Shown in pieces: positions 53,674 through 62,337 of a stretch of DNA of 64,000 bases (its first letter is position 1; each line of letters begins with the position of its first letter). Source of the DNA: Lujinxingia vulgaris (GTDB lineage: Bacteria > Myxococcota_A > Bradymonadia > Bradymonadales > Bradymonadaceae). The notes below the pieces were generated by a model, which worked only from the letters and a program-made list of their open reading frames with translations, searched no databases and was not told the origin of the DNA. The stretch lies in the NCBI RefSeq assembly GCF_007997015.1, contig NZ_VOSM01000003.1, forward strand, positions 1 to 64,000, given 5' to 3'. The position numbers and the translations under genes are program-made.

Positions 53674-54747
53674 TTACCAGCTGGAGCCTGCGCCACCGCC
53701 CCCGGAGCTTCCGCCGCCAAAACTTCCCCCGCCACCGCCACCGATGGAGAAGCCCCCGCCCGACGACGATGAGGTGGAGCGGGTGCGTTTGGGGATCGTC
53801 ACCGTGAAGGTGCGGGTGTGCGGGCAATGAGCGCAGGTGACGGTGACGCGTTTGCTGCCTGTGGAGGTGTAGGTCGGCTGGCGTGTGACGTTGGACTCCG
53901 AGGCCAGGGTTCGGTTTTTACACTCCGGGCAGTTTGCGTAGCCGCTGAACCAGCGCGTGTTGGCGTGCACGCGTTGCACGCCGCACGAGGCACACTCAAA
54001 GACCTCGTAATTGATCGATGCGACGGCCTCTTCGGTGAGTTGTCCGGGGTTGAGGTAGGCGTCATCTTCGTCTTCTTCGAGGACGCGCATGGTGTCTTTG
54101 CATTGGGGGCAGGTCTTTAGCCATTTGCGGCGCGCGACTGCGGCGGCGACACCGCCGGCGCCCAGGAGCCAGCCCCAGGGGGGAAGGGTGGGGGCCCCCG
54201 AAGAGCGACGGGATGAGGAGGGCGGAGAGGATGAAGGTGCGAGAGGCCTGGCCGGGGCGCGCAACTGCTGGTCGACGGCGAAGATGCCCGCGGAGAGGCC
54301 CTGGTCGAAGTCACCCTGGCGAAAATGAGGCACCATCTCGCGCTCTTGCATCACCTTAAGCCAGCCGTCGGTCAGGGTGGCTTCCAGGCCGTACCCGGTC
54401 TCCATCTCCAGGCGACGCTCACCGGTCACGAGCACAATCAGGAGTCCGTTGTCCGCGTCGGCTTTGCCCACACCCCAGAGGTTAAAGAGCTCGGTGGTGA
54501 AGTCTTTGGGCGTCGGCGAGCTGACGGAGGGCACGGTGACGACAGCGACCTCCGCGCCGGTTTGCGCCTCGAGCTCCGTAAGCACGCTGTTGATCTGGGA
54601 GATCTGGGCGTCATCCAGAAGACCCGCTTCGTCGGAGACCCAGCCGCCGGTGTGGCGGGGGTTGGGCACCTCCTCGGGGCTCATCGCGCTGGCGAGTGTC
54701 GGAAGGACAAGTGTGACGAACACAACAGCAAGTCGAAGCGCGAGCAT
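53674..54747 (-). CDS. TPM-domain protein with zinc ribbons, paralogue 3
   Basis: The 357-residue protein has the same architecture, with the TPM core (ADADNGLLIVLVTGERRLEM), a short linker, a hydrophobic segment, CxxC pairs (TCPQCKD, CASCG, CPECK, CAHCP) and a Gly/Ser tail ending GAGSSW. ATG 54747 is the family start. It diverges most from the others in the linker and lies first in transcription order after the LemA-like gene. Confidence 0.88.
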   Translation of the reverse strand: MLALRLAVVFVTLVLPTLASAMSPEEVPNPRHTGGWVSDEAGLLDDAQISQINSVLTELEAQTGAEVAVVTVPSVSSPTPKDFTTELFNLWGVGKADADNGLLIVLVTGERRLEMETGYGLEATLTDGWLKVMQEREMVPHFRQGDFDQGLSAGIFAVDQQLRAPARPLAPSSSPPSSSRRSSGAPTLPPWGWLLGAGGVAAAVARRKWLKTCPQCKDTMRVLEEDEDDAYLNPGQLTEEAVASINYEVFECASCGVQRVHANTRWFSGYANCPECKNRTLASESNVTRQPTYTSTGSKRVTVTCAHCPHTRTFTVTIPKRTRSTSSSSGGGFSIGGGGGGSFGGGSSGGGGAGSSW

Positions 54748-54807
54748 GGGCAGGCCGGGGTCAAGAGCAGCGGGTCCGTGAAGGGGCAATTGAGGATGCG
54801 ACCGCAC

Positions 54808-55404
54808 CTAATTCGGCGGCGCGGTGTCGTGATCGAGCGGCACCATGATCGGCAGGCTCCCGCCGGTGAGCATGGAGGCCGGTGGCAGTCGCACCGCGCG
54901 GTTGTAGCGAGCCGCCGCCTCATTGAAGCGCTGGGTGGCCACGCGCACGCGATTCTCCGCGCCGATGAGCTCGGCCTGCTTGTCGAGGGAGTCGGGCAGG
55001 TCACGGTAATGCGCCTCAACGGAGGCCTGCCGCGCCTTCTGGTTGGCGACCTCGGCCTGGTGCTGCTCGACCTCCGCGTAGAGGTCGTTCAGACGCGAGG
55101 CGGTGGAGCTGTAGCTCACCGCCCCGGCCACCAGGATCAGGACCAGAATGCCACCGATGATCGTGAGCATGCGTTGCCTTCGGTTTTTCTGGCGGATGGC
55201 GGCGATGGTCTCGGCGCGTCGCTCTTCCTGTAGTTTCTGATGGGCGCGATCGATGAAGTCGGCCGGGATGCCGACCTCGGCGCCGACCTCGCGCATCTCC
55301 TCGAGCGTAAGCTCGTTTCGGGCCTTCTCGCGCAGGCGCTCGGCGGTGGCGATGATGTCGTCGACGTCGTCGTAATCGACGGTGGGATCGGGCGGGGAGC
55401 TCAT
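54808..55404 (-). CDS. LemA-like membrane protein
   Basis: The product of about 198 residues has an acidic N-terminal part, a single transmembrane segment (MLTIIGGILVLILVAGAV), and a long helix ending ENRVRVATQRFNEAAARYNR, a LemA-type pattern. LemA-like proteins are often found next to TPM proteins. The start is ATG 55404; ATG 55428 is possible. It precedes the three TPM genes on the same strand, so the four may be one functional module. Confidence 0.72.
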   Translation of the reverse strand: MSSPPDPTVDYDDVDDIIATAERLREKARNELTLEEMREVGAEVGIPADFIDRAHQKLQEERRAETIAAIRQKNRRQRMLTIIGGILVLILVAGAVSYSSTASRLNDLYAEVEQHQAEVANQKARQASVEAHYRDLPDSLDKQAELIGAENRVRVATQRFNEAAARYNRAVRLPPASMLTGGSLPIMVPLDHDTAPPN

Positions 55405-55434
55405 CGAGGTCGGTCCTTTTCGGGGCATCGTGCG

Positions 55435-55468
55435 GGCGCCCGCGCGGCGCAGACGAAGCGCGGGCGCC
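55435..55468 (-). terminator. GC-rich hairpin between SnoaL-like and LemA-like genes
   Basis: GGCGCCCGCGC and GCGCGGGCGCC pair perfectly (11 bp) around a 12-base loop. No U-run follows on the minus strand. It may terminate the SnoaL-like gene weakly. Confidence 0.4.
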
Positions 55469-55489
55469 GCAGATCAGGGCAAAAGCAGA

Positions 55490-55858
55490 TCAGTCGTCCT
55501 TTAAGGGAAGCACAAAGGCCTTGATGCCCGCAACTTTAGGTTCGGATTCGCCGTGCAACGCGTAGAGGTCGCAGAAGGCGAAATGATACTCTTTCCCCGC
55601 GGCGTTGCGGGGGCGCATCGTTCCGTGGACGGCGCCTTTGCCCTCGCTGAAAATGATGTCATCGACGTGCATCTCCAGAGTCGTCATGCCCTCCATCTGC
55701 TTCATGGCGCGGGTGAAGGCGGCCTTCCCCTCAATAATGGGCTCGCCCACCATCTCCCAGCGCACGTCGTCGGTGACGTTGTTGACGATGAAGTCGAGAT
55801 CGGGGGCAATGAAGGCATCGTTGTACGCGCGAAGAAACTCGAGATGGGTTTGATGCAT
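55490..55858 (-). CDS. SnoaL/NTF2-like protein
   Basis: The 122-residue protein has a typical NTF2-like cone fold: LEFLRAYNDAFIAPDLDFIV, VRWEMVGEPIIEGKAAF, then HGTMRPRNAAGKEYHF. Members are polyketide cyclases, isomerases or small-ligand binders. ATG 55858 follows GGGAGA. Its ligand is unknown. Confidence 0.82.
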   Translation of the reverse strand: MHQTHLEFLRAYNDAFIAPDLDFIVNNVTDDVRWEMVGEPIIEGKAAFTRAMKQMEGMTTLEMHVDDIIFSEGKGAVHGTMRPRNAAGKEYHFAFCDLYALHGESEPKVAGIKAFVLPLKDD

Positions 55859-56021
55859 AGGATTCTCCCGGGGGTGAAGCGACGGCGCTTTTGCAGCTCA
55901 ACGCCTGGATGCGCGTTGGGCATACGCGCCGTCGCGGACGACGCGACCCCTTGCCGCGTCTACCTACAGGTCGAATCATGGGCACGTGGATCGACACCGC
56001 CGGGTAAATGCGAGGCAGGTC

Positions 56022-56444
56022 TTATTCTGCCCCTGCCAGTGCTGCCTCAAGCTCATCGAGACTTTTGAGCCAGGCCTGGTAGTCGTCGGACTCTTCCCAG
56101 AGCTCGGCGAGTTCCGAGTTGGTACGCACGCGTGCGATCGCGGCGCGGGCGACGGGAGCATGTTTTTCGTAGAGTTCGGCGATGACCTCGTCGTCCTGAT
56201 CGTCGATCCACTCGATGAGATCGTCGGGAAGGTGCCCGTCATTGTACCCGTCGAGCGCGGCGACCAGTGCGGCGGCGGCCAGCGCGATGCAGCCCAGATC
56301 CGCTTCGAGGTATTCGTCAGGTTCTGTGCCGGCGGCCTCACCGAGGGCTTCGATGAGGGGCTCGTCGTCTTCGGCGTCGAGCATCTCGTTGAGCCAGTCC
56401 ATTGCGTCGTCATTTGAGAAAGGTTCGTGGCCCCAGGCGCCCAT
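56022..56444 (-). CDS. DUF4259-family protein
   Basis: The 140-residue acidic protein begins MGAWGHEPFSNDDAMDWL, the signature of DUF4259, a family of unknown function often found near toxin or immunity genes. ATG 56444 follows GAGGA six bases away. It has no membrane segment. Nothing else in the area suggests a toxin. Confidence 0.85.
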   Translation of the reverse strand: MGAWGHEPFSNDDAMDWLNEMLDAEDDEPLIEALGEAAGTEPDEYLEADLGCIALAAAALVAALDGYNDGHLPDDLIEWIDDQDDEVIAELYEKHAPVARAAIARVRTNSELAELWEESDDYQAWLKSLDELEAALAGAE

Positions 56445-56653
56445 GGTGTCCTCGGTAGGAAGATAGAGATGGTTTCGACGGAGTGTTTTGCGTGATGAAT
56501 CGCTTCTACACGGGAGGAGGGCTCAAGGGCAACGTCGTTGGATGGGCTGTGCTGGCGATGGCGAGGCGTGCGATGTACCTTCCGCCCGGAGACGAGAAGA
56601 CGTCGCCCCGGAGTCGAGGCGATTTGAGAATGTTCAACATGCAGGAGAGCGCG

Positions 56654-57760
56654 ATGAGCAAGGTTCCGCAGGGTGAATCCACGCATGAGTGGGTCAAAGA
56701 TTATTATGGCAAACTTCTGGCGAGCTCAGACGATCTTCAGACCAACGCCTGCTGTGCGGCGGGGGCGCCGGCCGGCTGGATCGCGTCGCGGCTGCAGCAT
56801 GTGCATCCCGAGGTGAGCGAGCGCTTTTACGGATGTGGCTTTCCCATCCCGCAGGCGGTGGAAGGGGCGACGGTGCTGGACCTGGGCTGCGGCACCGGCC
56901 GCGACGCCTATGTGATCGCGCAGTTTGTGGGAGAGCAGGGGCGAGTCATCGGTCTGGACATGACCGACGAGCAGCTCAGCGTCGCGCGTAAGACGGAGGC
57001 CTGGCACGCCGAGCGATTTGGTTACGCGCAGCCCAACACCTCTTTTGTGCAGGGCTATATCGAAGATCTGAAGGGCGCGGGCATCGAGGACGCTTCGATC
57101 GATGTGATCGTGTCGAACTGTGTGGTGAATTTGAGCCCACGCAAAGATCTCGTGCTGGCGGAGGCGTATCGTGCGCTCAAGTCCGGCGGTGAGCTTTATT
57201 TCAGTGATGTGTTCGTGGATCGACGTCTTCCCGAAGACGTCGCCAACGATCCCCTGCTGCACGCCGAATGCCTGGGCGGGGCGCTCTACCAGTTTGATTT
57301 TGAGACGCTGGCAAAGGCCACCGGGTTTGCCGATCCGCGCGTTGTTTCCACGTCGCCGATCACCATCAACAACCCGGAGATTATGGCGAAGGTGGGCCTG
57401 GCGAGTTTTGTGTCGGTGACCTACCGCCTCTTTAAACTCGAGGGGCTGGATGCGCAGTGTGAGGACTACGGGCAGACGGCCACCTACCGCGGCGGGGTGG
57501 AGGGGGAGGAGCGGCTTTTCTGGCTCGATGATCATCACGCGTTCGAGGCGGGGCGCCCGGAGCGGGTCTGCGGCAACACCGCGGCGATGCTGGCGTCGAC
57601 GCGTTTTGCTGAGTTCTTTGAGGGGAAGGGCTGTCGTCAGACCCATTACGGAGCTTTTGCGTGCGGGCCGACGATGGCCGCGGCGCAGTATGCGGGCCGC
57701 GAGGTGGAGAGCGGCGCTGTGGGGGCGACGATTAGCGCGCCGAAGACGAGCTGTTGCTGA
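56654..57760 (+). CDS. arsM: arsenite S-adenosylmethionine methyltransferase
   Basis: The 368-residue enzyme has Cys33-Cys34 in NACCAAG, the SAM motif VLDLGCGTGRD, a SNCVVNLSP cysteine and a C-terminal region of MCxxC-like cysteines (CGNTAAM, ACGPT). These are ArsM features: the cysteines bind arsenite and the enzyme methylates it to volatile species. ATG 56654 follows CAGGAG. Upstream in-frame ATGs at 56630 and 56639 are possible. It is far from the arsR-acr3-arsC operon at 2526-4492. Confidence 0.88.
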   Translation: MSKVPQGESTHEWVKDYYGKLLASSDDLQTNACCAAGAPAGWIASRLQHVHPEVSERFYGCGFPIPQAVEGATVLDLGCGTGRDAYVIAQFVGEQGRVIGLDMTDEQLSVARKTEAWHAERFGYAQPNTSFVQGYIEDLKGAGIEDASIDVIVSNCVVNLSPRKDLVLAEAYRALKSGGELYFSDVFVDRRLPEDVANDPLLHAECLGGALYQFDFETLAKATGFADPRVVSTSPITINNPEIMAKVGLASFVSVTYRLFKLEGLDAQCEDYGQTATYRGGVEGEERLFWLDDHHAFEAGRPERVCGNTAAMLASTRFAEFFEGKGCRQTHYGAFACGPTMAAAQYAGREVESGAVGATISAPKTSCC

Positions 57761-57814
57761 GCGACGCTCGGATGTGAACGGGCGCCAGGCGAACCGACTG
57801 AAGATGAGGAAGGT

Positions 57815-58624
57815 ATGACGCAGAGTTATAGCGACGCCATCGCGCTTAAGCGCGATGAAGGCGGGGTGTTTCACGGTCAGATCGACCGCAGCTGGTATCA
57901 GGGGCGCGGCGCATTTGGCGGGGTGAGTGGCGCGGCGATGGTGCGCGCGATGGAGCGCACGCTTGATGCGCCGGAGTTTGCGCTGCGGGCGCTGGCGGTG
58001 AACTTCTGCGCGCCGGTCACCGACGAGCCCTTTGAGGTGCACGTGGATGTGGTGCGGCGAGGATCGTCGGTGATCTGCGCGGAATCTCGAATCGTGCAGG
58101 AGGGGCAGGCGCGGATGGTGGCGATCGGCACGTTCGCAAAAGAGCGCAGCTCTGGCTCGGACTTTGAGCAGCGGGCGATGCCGGAGGTGCCGCCGGCGGG
58201 TGAGGTTCCCACTGCGCCGGAGAGTCCGCTCTTTCCAAAATTTGCGAAGTACTACGAGTATAAGTTCTGCCACGGGGCGATCCCGTATACCGGCCACGAT
58301 GAGGCGGAGCTCGGCGGGTGGTGCCGGCTTAAAGAGGCGCCGGGTCCGCTGGATGCGGCGCAGCTTATCGGGCTTTTGGACATGTGGCCGCCGGCGGTCA
58401 TCACGCGTATGACCAGCCCGGCGCCGGCGGCGACGGTGTCGTGGCAGGTGGTGATCAATGAGCGCCTGCCTCTGGAAGAGGCGTCCGCCGACGATTTCTA
58501 CCTGGTGACGGCGCGTTCGGAGCGTGCGGTGGGCGGGTTCTCGGAGGAGCGGGCTGCGGTCTACAGCGCCGACGGGCGGTGTCTGGGGCAGGCGTTGCAG
58601 CTTGTGGCGATTTTTGGCGGCTAA
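57815..58624 (+). CDS. acyl-CoA thioesterase-like protein
   Basis: The 269-residue protein has the double hot-dog layout of TesB/thioesterase-like proteins: GRGAFGGVSGAAMVRAMERT and, in the second half, PGPLDAAQLIGLLDMWPP and NERLPLEEASADDFYLVTA. It probably hydrolyses acyl-CoA thioesters. Start ATG 57815 follows GAGGAAGG. The modABC genes start directly after its stop, though function is unrelated. Confidence 0.8.
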   Translation: MTQSYSDAIALKRDEGGVFHGQIDRSWYQGRGAFGGVSGAAMVRAMERTLDAPEFALRALAVNFCAPVTDEPFEVHVDVVRRGSSVICAESRIVQEGQARMVAIGTFAKERSSGSDFEQRAMPEVPPAGEVPTAPESPLFPKFAKYYEYKFCHGAIPYTGHDEAELGGWCRLKEAPGPLDAAQLIGLLDMWPPAVITRMTSPAPAATVSWQVVINERLPLEEASADDFYLVTARSERAVGGFSEERAAVYSADGRCLGQALQLVAIFGG

Positions 58625-59449
58625 ATGAAACCAGCGCGCCATCTCAAGCCGGGGGGGAGGTCCCGGTGCGGCCTCGTGCTGCTTTTGGCGTTGTTTGCCG
58701 TGGCGATGCTCGGGGGTTGTGAGGGCGGCGATGATGCTGCGAAGCCCGCGCCCTTGCAGATCTTTGTGGCCTCCTCGTTGACGGAGGTCTTTGAGACGTA
58801 TGCGTCGATGTACGAGGCGTCGAACCCGGGCCTGGATGTGGTGGTGAGCGCGGCTGGAAGTCAGGCTTTGCGACTGCAGATCGAGGAAGGCGCACCCGCA
58901 GATGTTTTTGTGAGCGCGAATATGGCGCACCTCGACGCCCTGGTGCAGTCGGGGCTGCTGGAGGCCATGGAGCCCTTTGCGAGCAACCGACTCACGATCA
59001 TCACCGAGAAGGGGAACCCGCTGAAGATCGAGAGCATCGACGATCTTCAGCGGGCAGAACGTCTTGTGGTGGGCGCGCCGGAAGTTCCCATCGGGGCGTA
59101 TACCGAAACCTTGTTGGAGAAGGTGGCGCAGCGGCAGCCCGAGCTTGCCAGCGCGCTTCGGGGGCGGGTGGTCTCAAGGGAGCGGAACGTGCGTCAGGTG
59201 CGCGCGAAGGTCGAGATGGGCGAGGCCGATGCGGCGATCGTGTACCAGAGTGATGCCCGGGGGTATGAGGGGGTGCAGGCGGTGGCGATCCCCGAGACGC
59301 TGGAGGTGAAGGCGACCTACGGGCTGGGGGTTGCCCGGGGGGGGCATGAGGCGCGACGCGAGCGTGTGGAGGCATTTTTGATCCTCCTGAGATCACATAA
59401 GGGTCAGGAGGTGCTGCGTCAGCATGGGTTTGAGGTGGTGAGTCGATGA
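58625..59449 (+). CDS. modA: molybdate ABC transporter binding protein
   Basis: The 274-residue protein has a signal ending MLGGC (Cys32, lipoprotein), then [40 protein letters not shown] and [13 protein letters not shown], typical of ModA. It binds molybdate or tungstate and delivers it to ModBC. It overlaps modB by ATGA. Confidence 0.9.
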   Translation: MKPARHLKPGGRSRCGLVLLLALFAVAMLGGCEGGDDAAKPAPLQIFVASSLTEVFETYASMYEASNPGLDVVVSAAGSQALRLQIEEGAPADVFVSANMAHLDALVQSGLLEAMEPFASNRLTIITEKGNPLKIESIDDLQRAERLVVGAPEVPIGAYTETLLEKVAQRQPELASALRGRVVSRERNVRQVRAKVEMGEADAAIVYQSDARGYEGVQAVAIPETLEVKATYGLGVARGGHEARRERVEAFLILLRSHKGQEVLRQHGFEVVSR

Positions 59450-60255
59450 GTGAGCGGGCCTCAAAGCTGTGGGGTGGAGCGGGGACGCTGGCGGCGCTGG
59501 GGCTGCTCGGCGCGCTTTTACTTCCCCTGCTGGCGCTGGCCCTGGCCAACGCTCCGCAGGCGTTGTGGGAGGGCGTGCGGGATGCGCGTTTTGGCCCGGC
59601 GCTCCTGTTGAGTTTGCGCACCTCGTTGTTGAGTCTGGGGTTGGTGGTGGCGGGGGGGCTTCCGCTGGGGTGGTGGCTGGCGCGATCGCGTTCGCGTCTG
59701 GCGAGCGTGGTCGAGGTTCTGGTGGATCTTCCCCTGGTGCTTCCGCCGGCGGTGGTGGGGGTGGGGCTGTTGATGGCGTACGGGCGCCGCGGTCTGCTGG
59801 GAGGTGTGCTGGAGGGAATGGGGGTAAGTCTTCCCTTTACGAGCGCCGCAGTGGTGGTGGCCCAGGTGGTGGTGGCGGCGCCCTTTTTCGTGCAGGCGGC
59901 GGCCACCGCGTTCGGGGCCGTGCGTGAGGAGCAGCTGCTGGTGGCGCAGACGCTGGGGGCGTCGCGCGCCGAGGCGATCTGGAGCGTGGCGGTGCCGGCG
60001 GCGCTGCCGGGGCTCATCGCCGGGGCGTCGCTGGCCTGGGCGCGCGCGCTCGGGGAGTTCGGGGCGACGTTGATCTTTGCGGGAAGCCTGGCCGGGGTTA
60101 CCCAGACGATGCCCATCGCGATCTATGCGGCGCTGGAGCGCGATGTGAGTCTGGCGGTGACCTTTGCGCTGGCGTTGGCGGCGATCGCCACGGTGCTCTT
60201 GCTCGCGCTTCGGCTCGGGCCACGGCGGATCTTGAGGGTGGGGAGGGGGCGATGA
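59446..60255 (+). CDS. modB: molybdate ABC transporter permease
   Basis: The 269-residue membrane protein has about six spans and the EAA loop [20 protein letters not shown] and [20 protein letters not shown], with [15 protein letters not shown]. This is the ModB/CysT-type permease. It overlaps modA and modC by four bases each. Confidence 0.92.
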   Translation: MSERASKLWGGAGTLAALGLLGALLLPLLALALANAPQALWEGVRDARFGPALLLSLRTSLLSLGLVVAGGLPLGWWLARSRSRLASVVEVLVDLPLVLPPAVVGVGLLMAYGRRGLLGGVLEGMGVSLPFTSAAVVVAQVVVAAPFFVQAAATAFGAVREEQLLVAQTLGASRAEAIWSVAVPAALPGLIAGASLAWARALGEFGATLIFAGSLAGVTQTMPIAIYAALERDVSLAVTFALALAAIATVLLLALRLGPRRILRVGRGR

Positions 60256-60965
60256 GCGGGTTCGCGATGCGCCTGAAGGTTCGTCACCGCGTCGGGGCGA
60301 TGGTCCTGGAGGTGGCGTTGGAGGTTGGCGCGCGGCCGGTCGCGTTGATTGGCCCCAACGGGGCGGGGAAGAGCACGCTCTTGAAGATCATCGCGGGGGG
60401 CGTGCGGCCCCGGAACGCGACCATCGAGGCCGGTGGGAAGTGCTGGGTCGACAGCAGCGCTGGCGACTTCCTGGAGCCGGCGCGTCGTCGGGTGGGCTAT
60501 GTGCCCCAGGGGCCCAGTCTTTTTGAGCATCTGCGGGTGTGGGAGAACGTGGCGTTCGGGCTTGAGGGTAGCCGGGAGGAGAAGCGGGCCGCGGCGCTGG
60601 GCTGGCTAAAGCGGTGGGGGGCCGAAGGGCTGTCGGAGCGCCGGGTGGGGGCCCTCTCCGGGGGGGAAGCGCAGCGGGTGACGCTGGTGCGGGCGTTGGC
60701 CGCCAGTCCGCAGCTTTTGCTGCTCGATGAGCCGCTCTCGGCGCTCGACGCCATCGCCCGGAGACAACTTCGCGGCCAGCTCGCTCAAACGATCGAGGCG
60801 CTAGGTCTGCCGACGATCATCGTCACCCACGATTGGCGCGATGTGGCCGCGCTTGGCGCCGAGGTGGTGGCGATGGAGGAAGGGCGAGTGGTGCAGAGGG
60901 GGGAGCTTCAGGCGTTGAGTGAGACTCCGGCGTCGGCGTTTATTGCAGAGTTTTCAGGGGTTTAG
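60252..60965 (+). CDS. modC: molybdate ABC transporter ATPase, short
   Basis: The 237-residue ATPase has GPNGAGKST (Walker A), [15 protein letters not shown] (signature), [11 protein letters not shown] (Walker B) and VTHDWRD. The C-terminal molybdate-binding MOP/TOBE domain of full-length ModC (about 350 residues) is missing. It supplies energy for molybdate uptake with ModAB. Its stop overlaps alkC by four bases (TTAG). Confidence 0.9.
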   Translation: MSGFAMRLKVRHRVGAMVLEVALEVGARPVALIGPNGAGKSTLLKIIAGGVRPRNATIEAGGKCWVDSSAGDFLEPARRRVGYVPQGPSLFEHLRVWENVAFGLEGSREEKRAAALGWLKRWGAEGLSERRVGALSGGEAQRVTLVRALAASPQLLLLDEPLSALDAIARRQLRGQLAQTIEALGLPTIIVTHDWRDVAALGAEVVAMEEGRVVQRGELQALSETPASAFIAEFSGV

Positions 60966-62152
60966 GTCAGGTTTTTGAGTGCGTTGGGATCGTTGCCTTC
61001 CAGCCCCTCCAGCCAGATCTCGCATGCGCGCGAGGGCTCACCGTTGATGTGGGCCTCCAGGCGGTGAAGCCCGGTGTAGACCTTGCGGGTCGAGCGGTGG
61101 GCAAAGCTGTGAGTGGTCTGCAGGGTTTTTGATTGGCCCGGCCCGAGCTCGAGATCGCTCCAGCGGAAGACCTTTGAGAAGGTGCGGCCGCTTTTGGTAG
61201 GGCCGCTCAGCGCGTAGTCCACGCGCAGCGCCAGGGGGCGAGCGGTGGGGTTGTGCAGCGTCACGGAGAGGGTGAGGGTGTCGCCGGCTTTGAGCTCGTC
61301 GTGGGAGAGGGCGAAGTCGCCGATGGTGGCCAGGCCGGGCTCAAAGCCGAAGATGCGCAACACGCGGGGATGGCCGGCTTTGAGCTGGCCGCGAGCGGCG
61401 TGGCGCACAACCCACAGCAGGTCGCCCTCGCTCGGATTGGACTCGCCGTCGGCCGCCCAGCGCTCCAGCGTGTCGAGTCCTGTGGGGAGGTCGTCTTTGA
61501 CGATGTCCTGGAGGTGGTTGGCGACCGAGCGCTGCACGTAACGCTCGGGGTCAAAACGCAGCGCCTCAAGTAGCTTCAAGCGTCGGGACTGGGCGCCTTT
61601 GAGCCCGCGTACACCGCTTGCCCAGGGGAGGCGAGTGCGGGTGCCCTCGCTGATCCAGCGACGCACGTGCTGGTTGGGGTGATTCAGCAGGGATTCAAGG
61701 CGCTCCAGGCTCTCGTCGAGCTTCGTTTGAAGAAAGGGGCGGATGGCAAACTCCGAGGTGAAGCGCATGGTGAGCTCGGTCATGGCCTCAAAACTCGCGT
61801 CAAAGTCGTCGAGGCCCTGGCGGGCAATGAACTCGCCAAAAGGCCAGAAGCGGTAGCCCTTTTCCACGGAGCCATCGGCCTCGGGGAGCATCGGAGGAAG
61901 CGCGGCGATAAGCGTCTGCATGCGTTCAGCGGTGGGCCAGGGCATGGCAAGGGCCATCGCGTCGGCGATGTGCAGGGTGCGATCTTTGAACTCGAGCGTG
62001 TCGAGCCCGTGGGTGGCCTCGCGGCGAAAGAGCGCCCGATCGAAGTCTTCATGAGCAGCGCGCAGGAGCGTGGCGAGCTCGTCGACCAGCGCTGCGTCAA
62101 ACCAGAGCTTGTAGGGTGTGCGAGTTGTCTCAGATTGGGTGCCAGCGACCAC
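60962..62152 (-). CDS. AlkC-type DNA glycosylase with C-terminal Ig-like domain
   Basis: The 396-residue protein has a helical HEAT-like part (MTELTMRFTSEFAIRPFLQT, NQHVRRWISEGTRTRLPW, DPERYVQRSVANHLQDI) that matches AlkC glycosylases, which remove 3-methylcytosine and 3-methyladenine. The C-terminal beta domain (ELKAGDTLTLSVTLHNPTAR, LALRVDYALSGPTKSG) resembles the Ig-like domain of AlkC-alpha. GTG 62152 is chosen because AAGGAGG lies six bases upstream. With alkB at 31037 it gives two alkylation repair routes. Confidence 0.82.
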   Translation of the reverse strand: MVAGTQSETTRTPYKLWFDAALVDELATLLRAAHEDFDRALFRREATHGLDTLEFKDRTLHIADAMALAMPWPTAERMQTLIAALPPMLPEADGSVEKGYRFWPFGEFIARQGLDDFDASFEAMTELTMRFTSEFAIRPFLQTKLDESLERLESLLNHPNQHVRRWISEGTRTRLPWASGVRGLKGAQSRRLKLLEALRFDPERYVQRSVANHLQDIVKDDLPTGLDTLERWAADGESNPSEGDLLWVVRHAARGQLKAGHPRVLRIFGFEPGLATIGDFALSHDELKAGDTLTLSVTLHNPTARPLALRVDYALSGPTKSGRTFSKVFRWSDLELGPGQSKTLQTTHSFAHRSTRKVYTGLHRLEAHINGEPSRACEIWLEGLEGNDPNALKNLT

Positions 62153-62270
62153 GTCGGCCTCCTTGAATAAACGTCGTGATGTGGCGTGACTATGGCGAGG
62201 ATGTGGGCTGAACGCAAGTGCAGTCTTTGAGGTCGTTCGTAGCGCGTAGCGGCAGGGGCGGCGCATAAAA

Positions 62271-62306
62271 AAGCCCGGGCCCTCCGTGTTGCGAGGGCCC
62301 GGGCTT
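62271..62306 (-). terminator. intrinsic terminator for the zincin gene
   Basis: On the minus strand AAGCCCGGGCCCTC and its complement form a 14-bp perfect stem around an 8-base loop, followed by TTTTTT. It lies 32 bases after the stop of the minus-strand gene at 62338. This is a strong intrinsic terminator. Confidence 0.88.
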
Positions 62307-62337
62307 ACGCTCAGGCACGTTCAGCGCCTGATCACCA

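Noticed and set aside
51300-53770. Gly-rich DNA repeats as a CRISPR-like or microsatellite array
   Set aside because: They are the coding Gly/Ser tails of the three TPM paralogues, not spaced direct repeats.
56726-58930. A 734-codon minus-strand frame opposite arsM and the thioesterase gene
   Set aside because: It has no ribosome site, is rich in Arg/His as GC-rich antisense frames are, and the plus-strand genes match known families.
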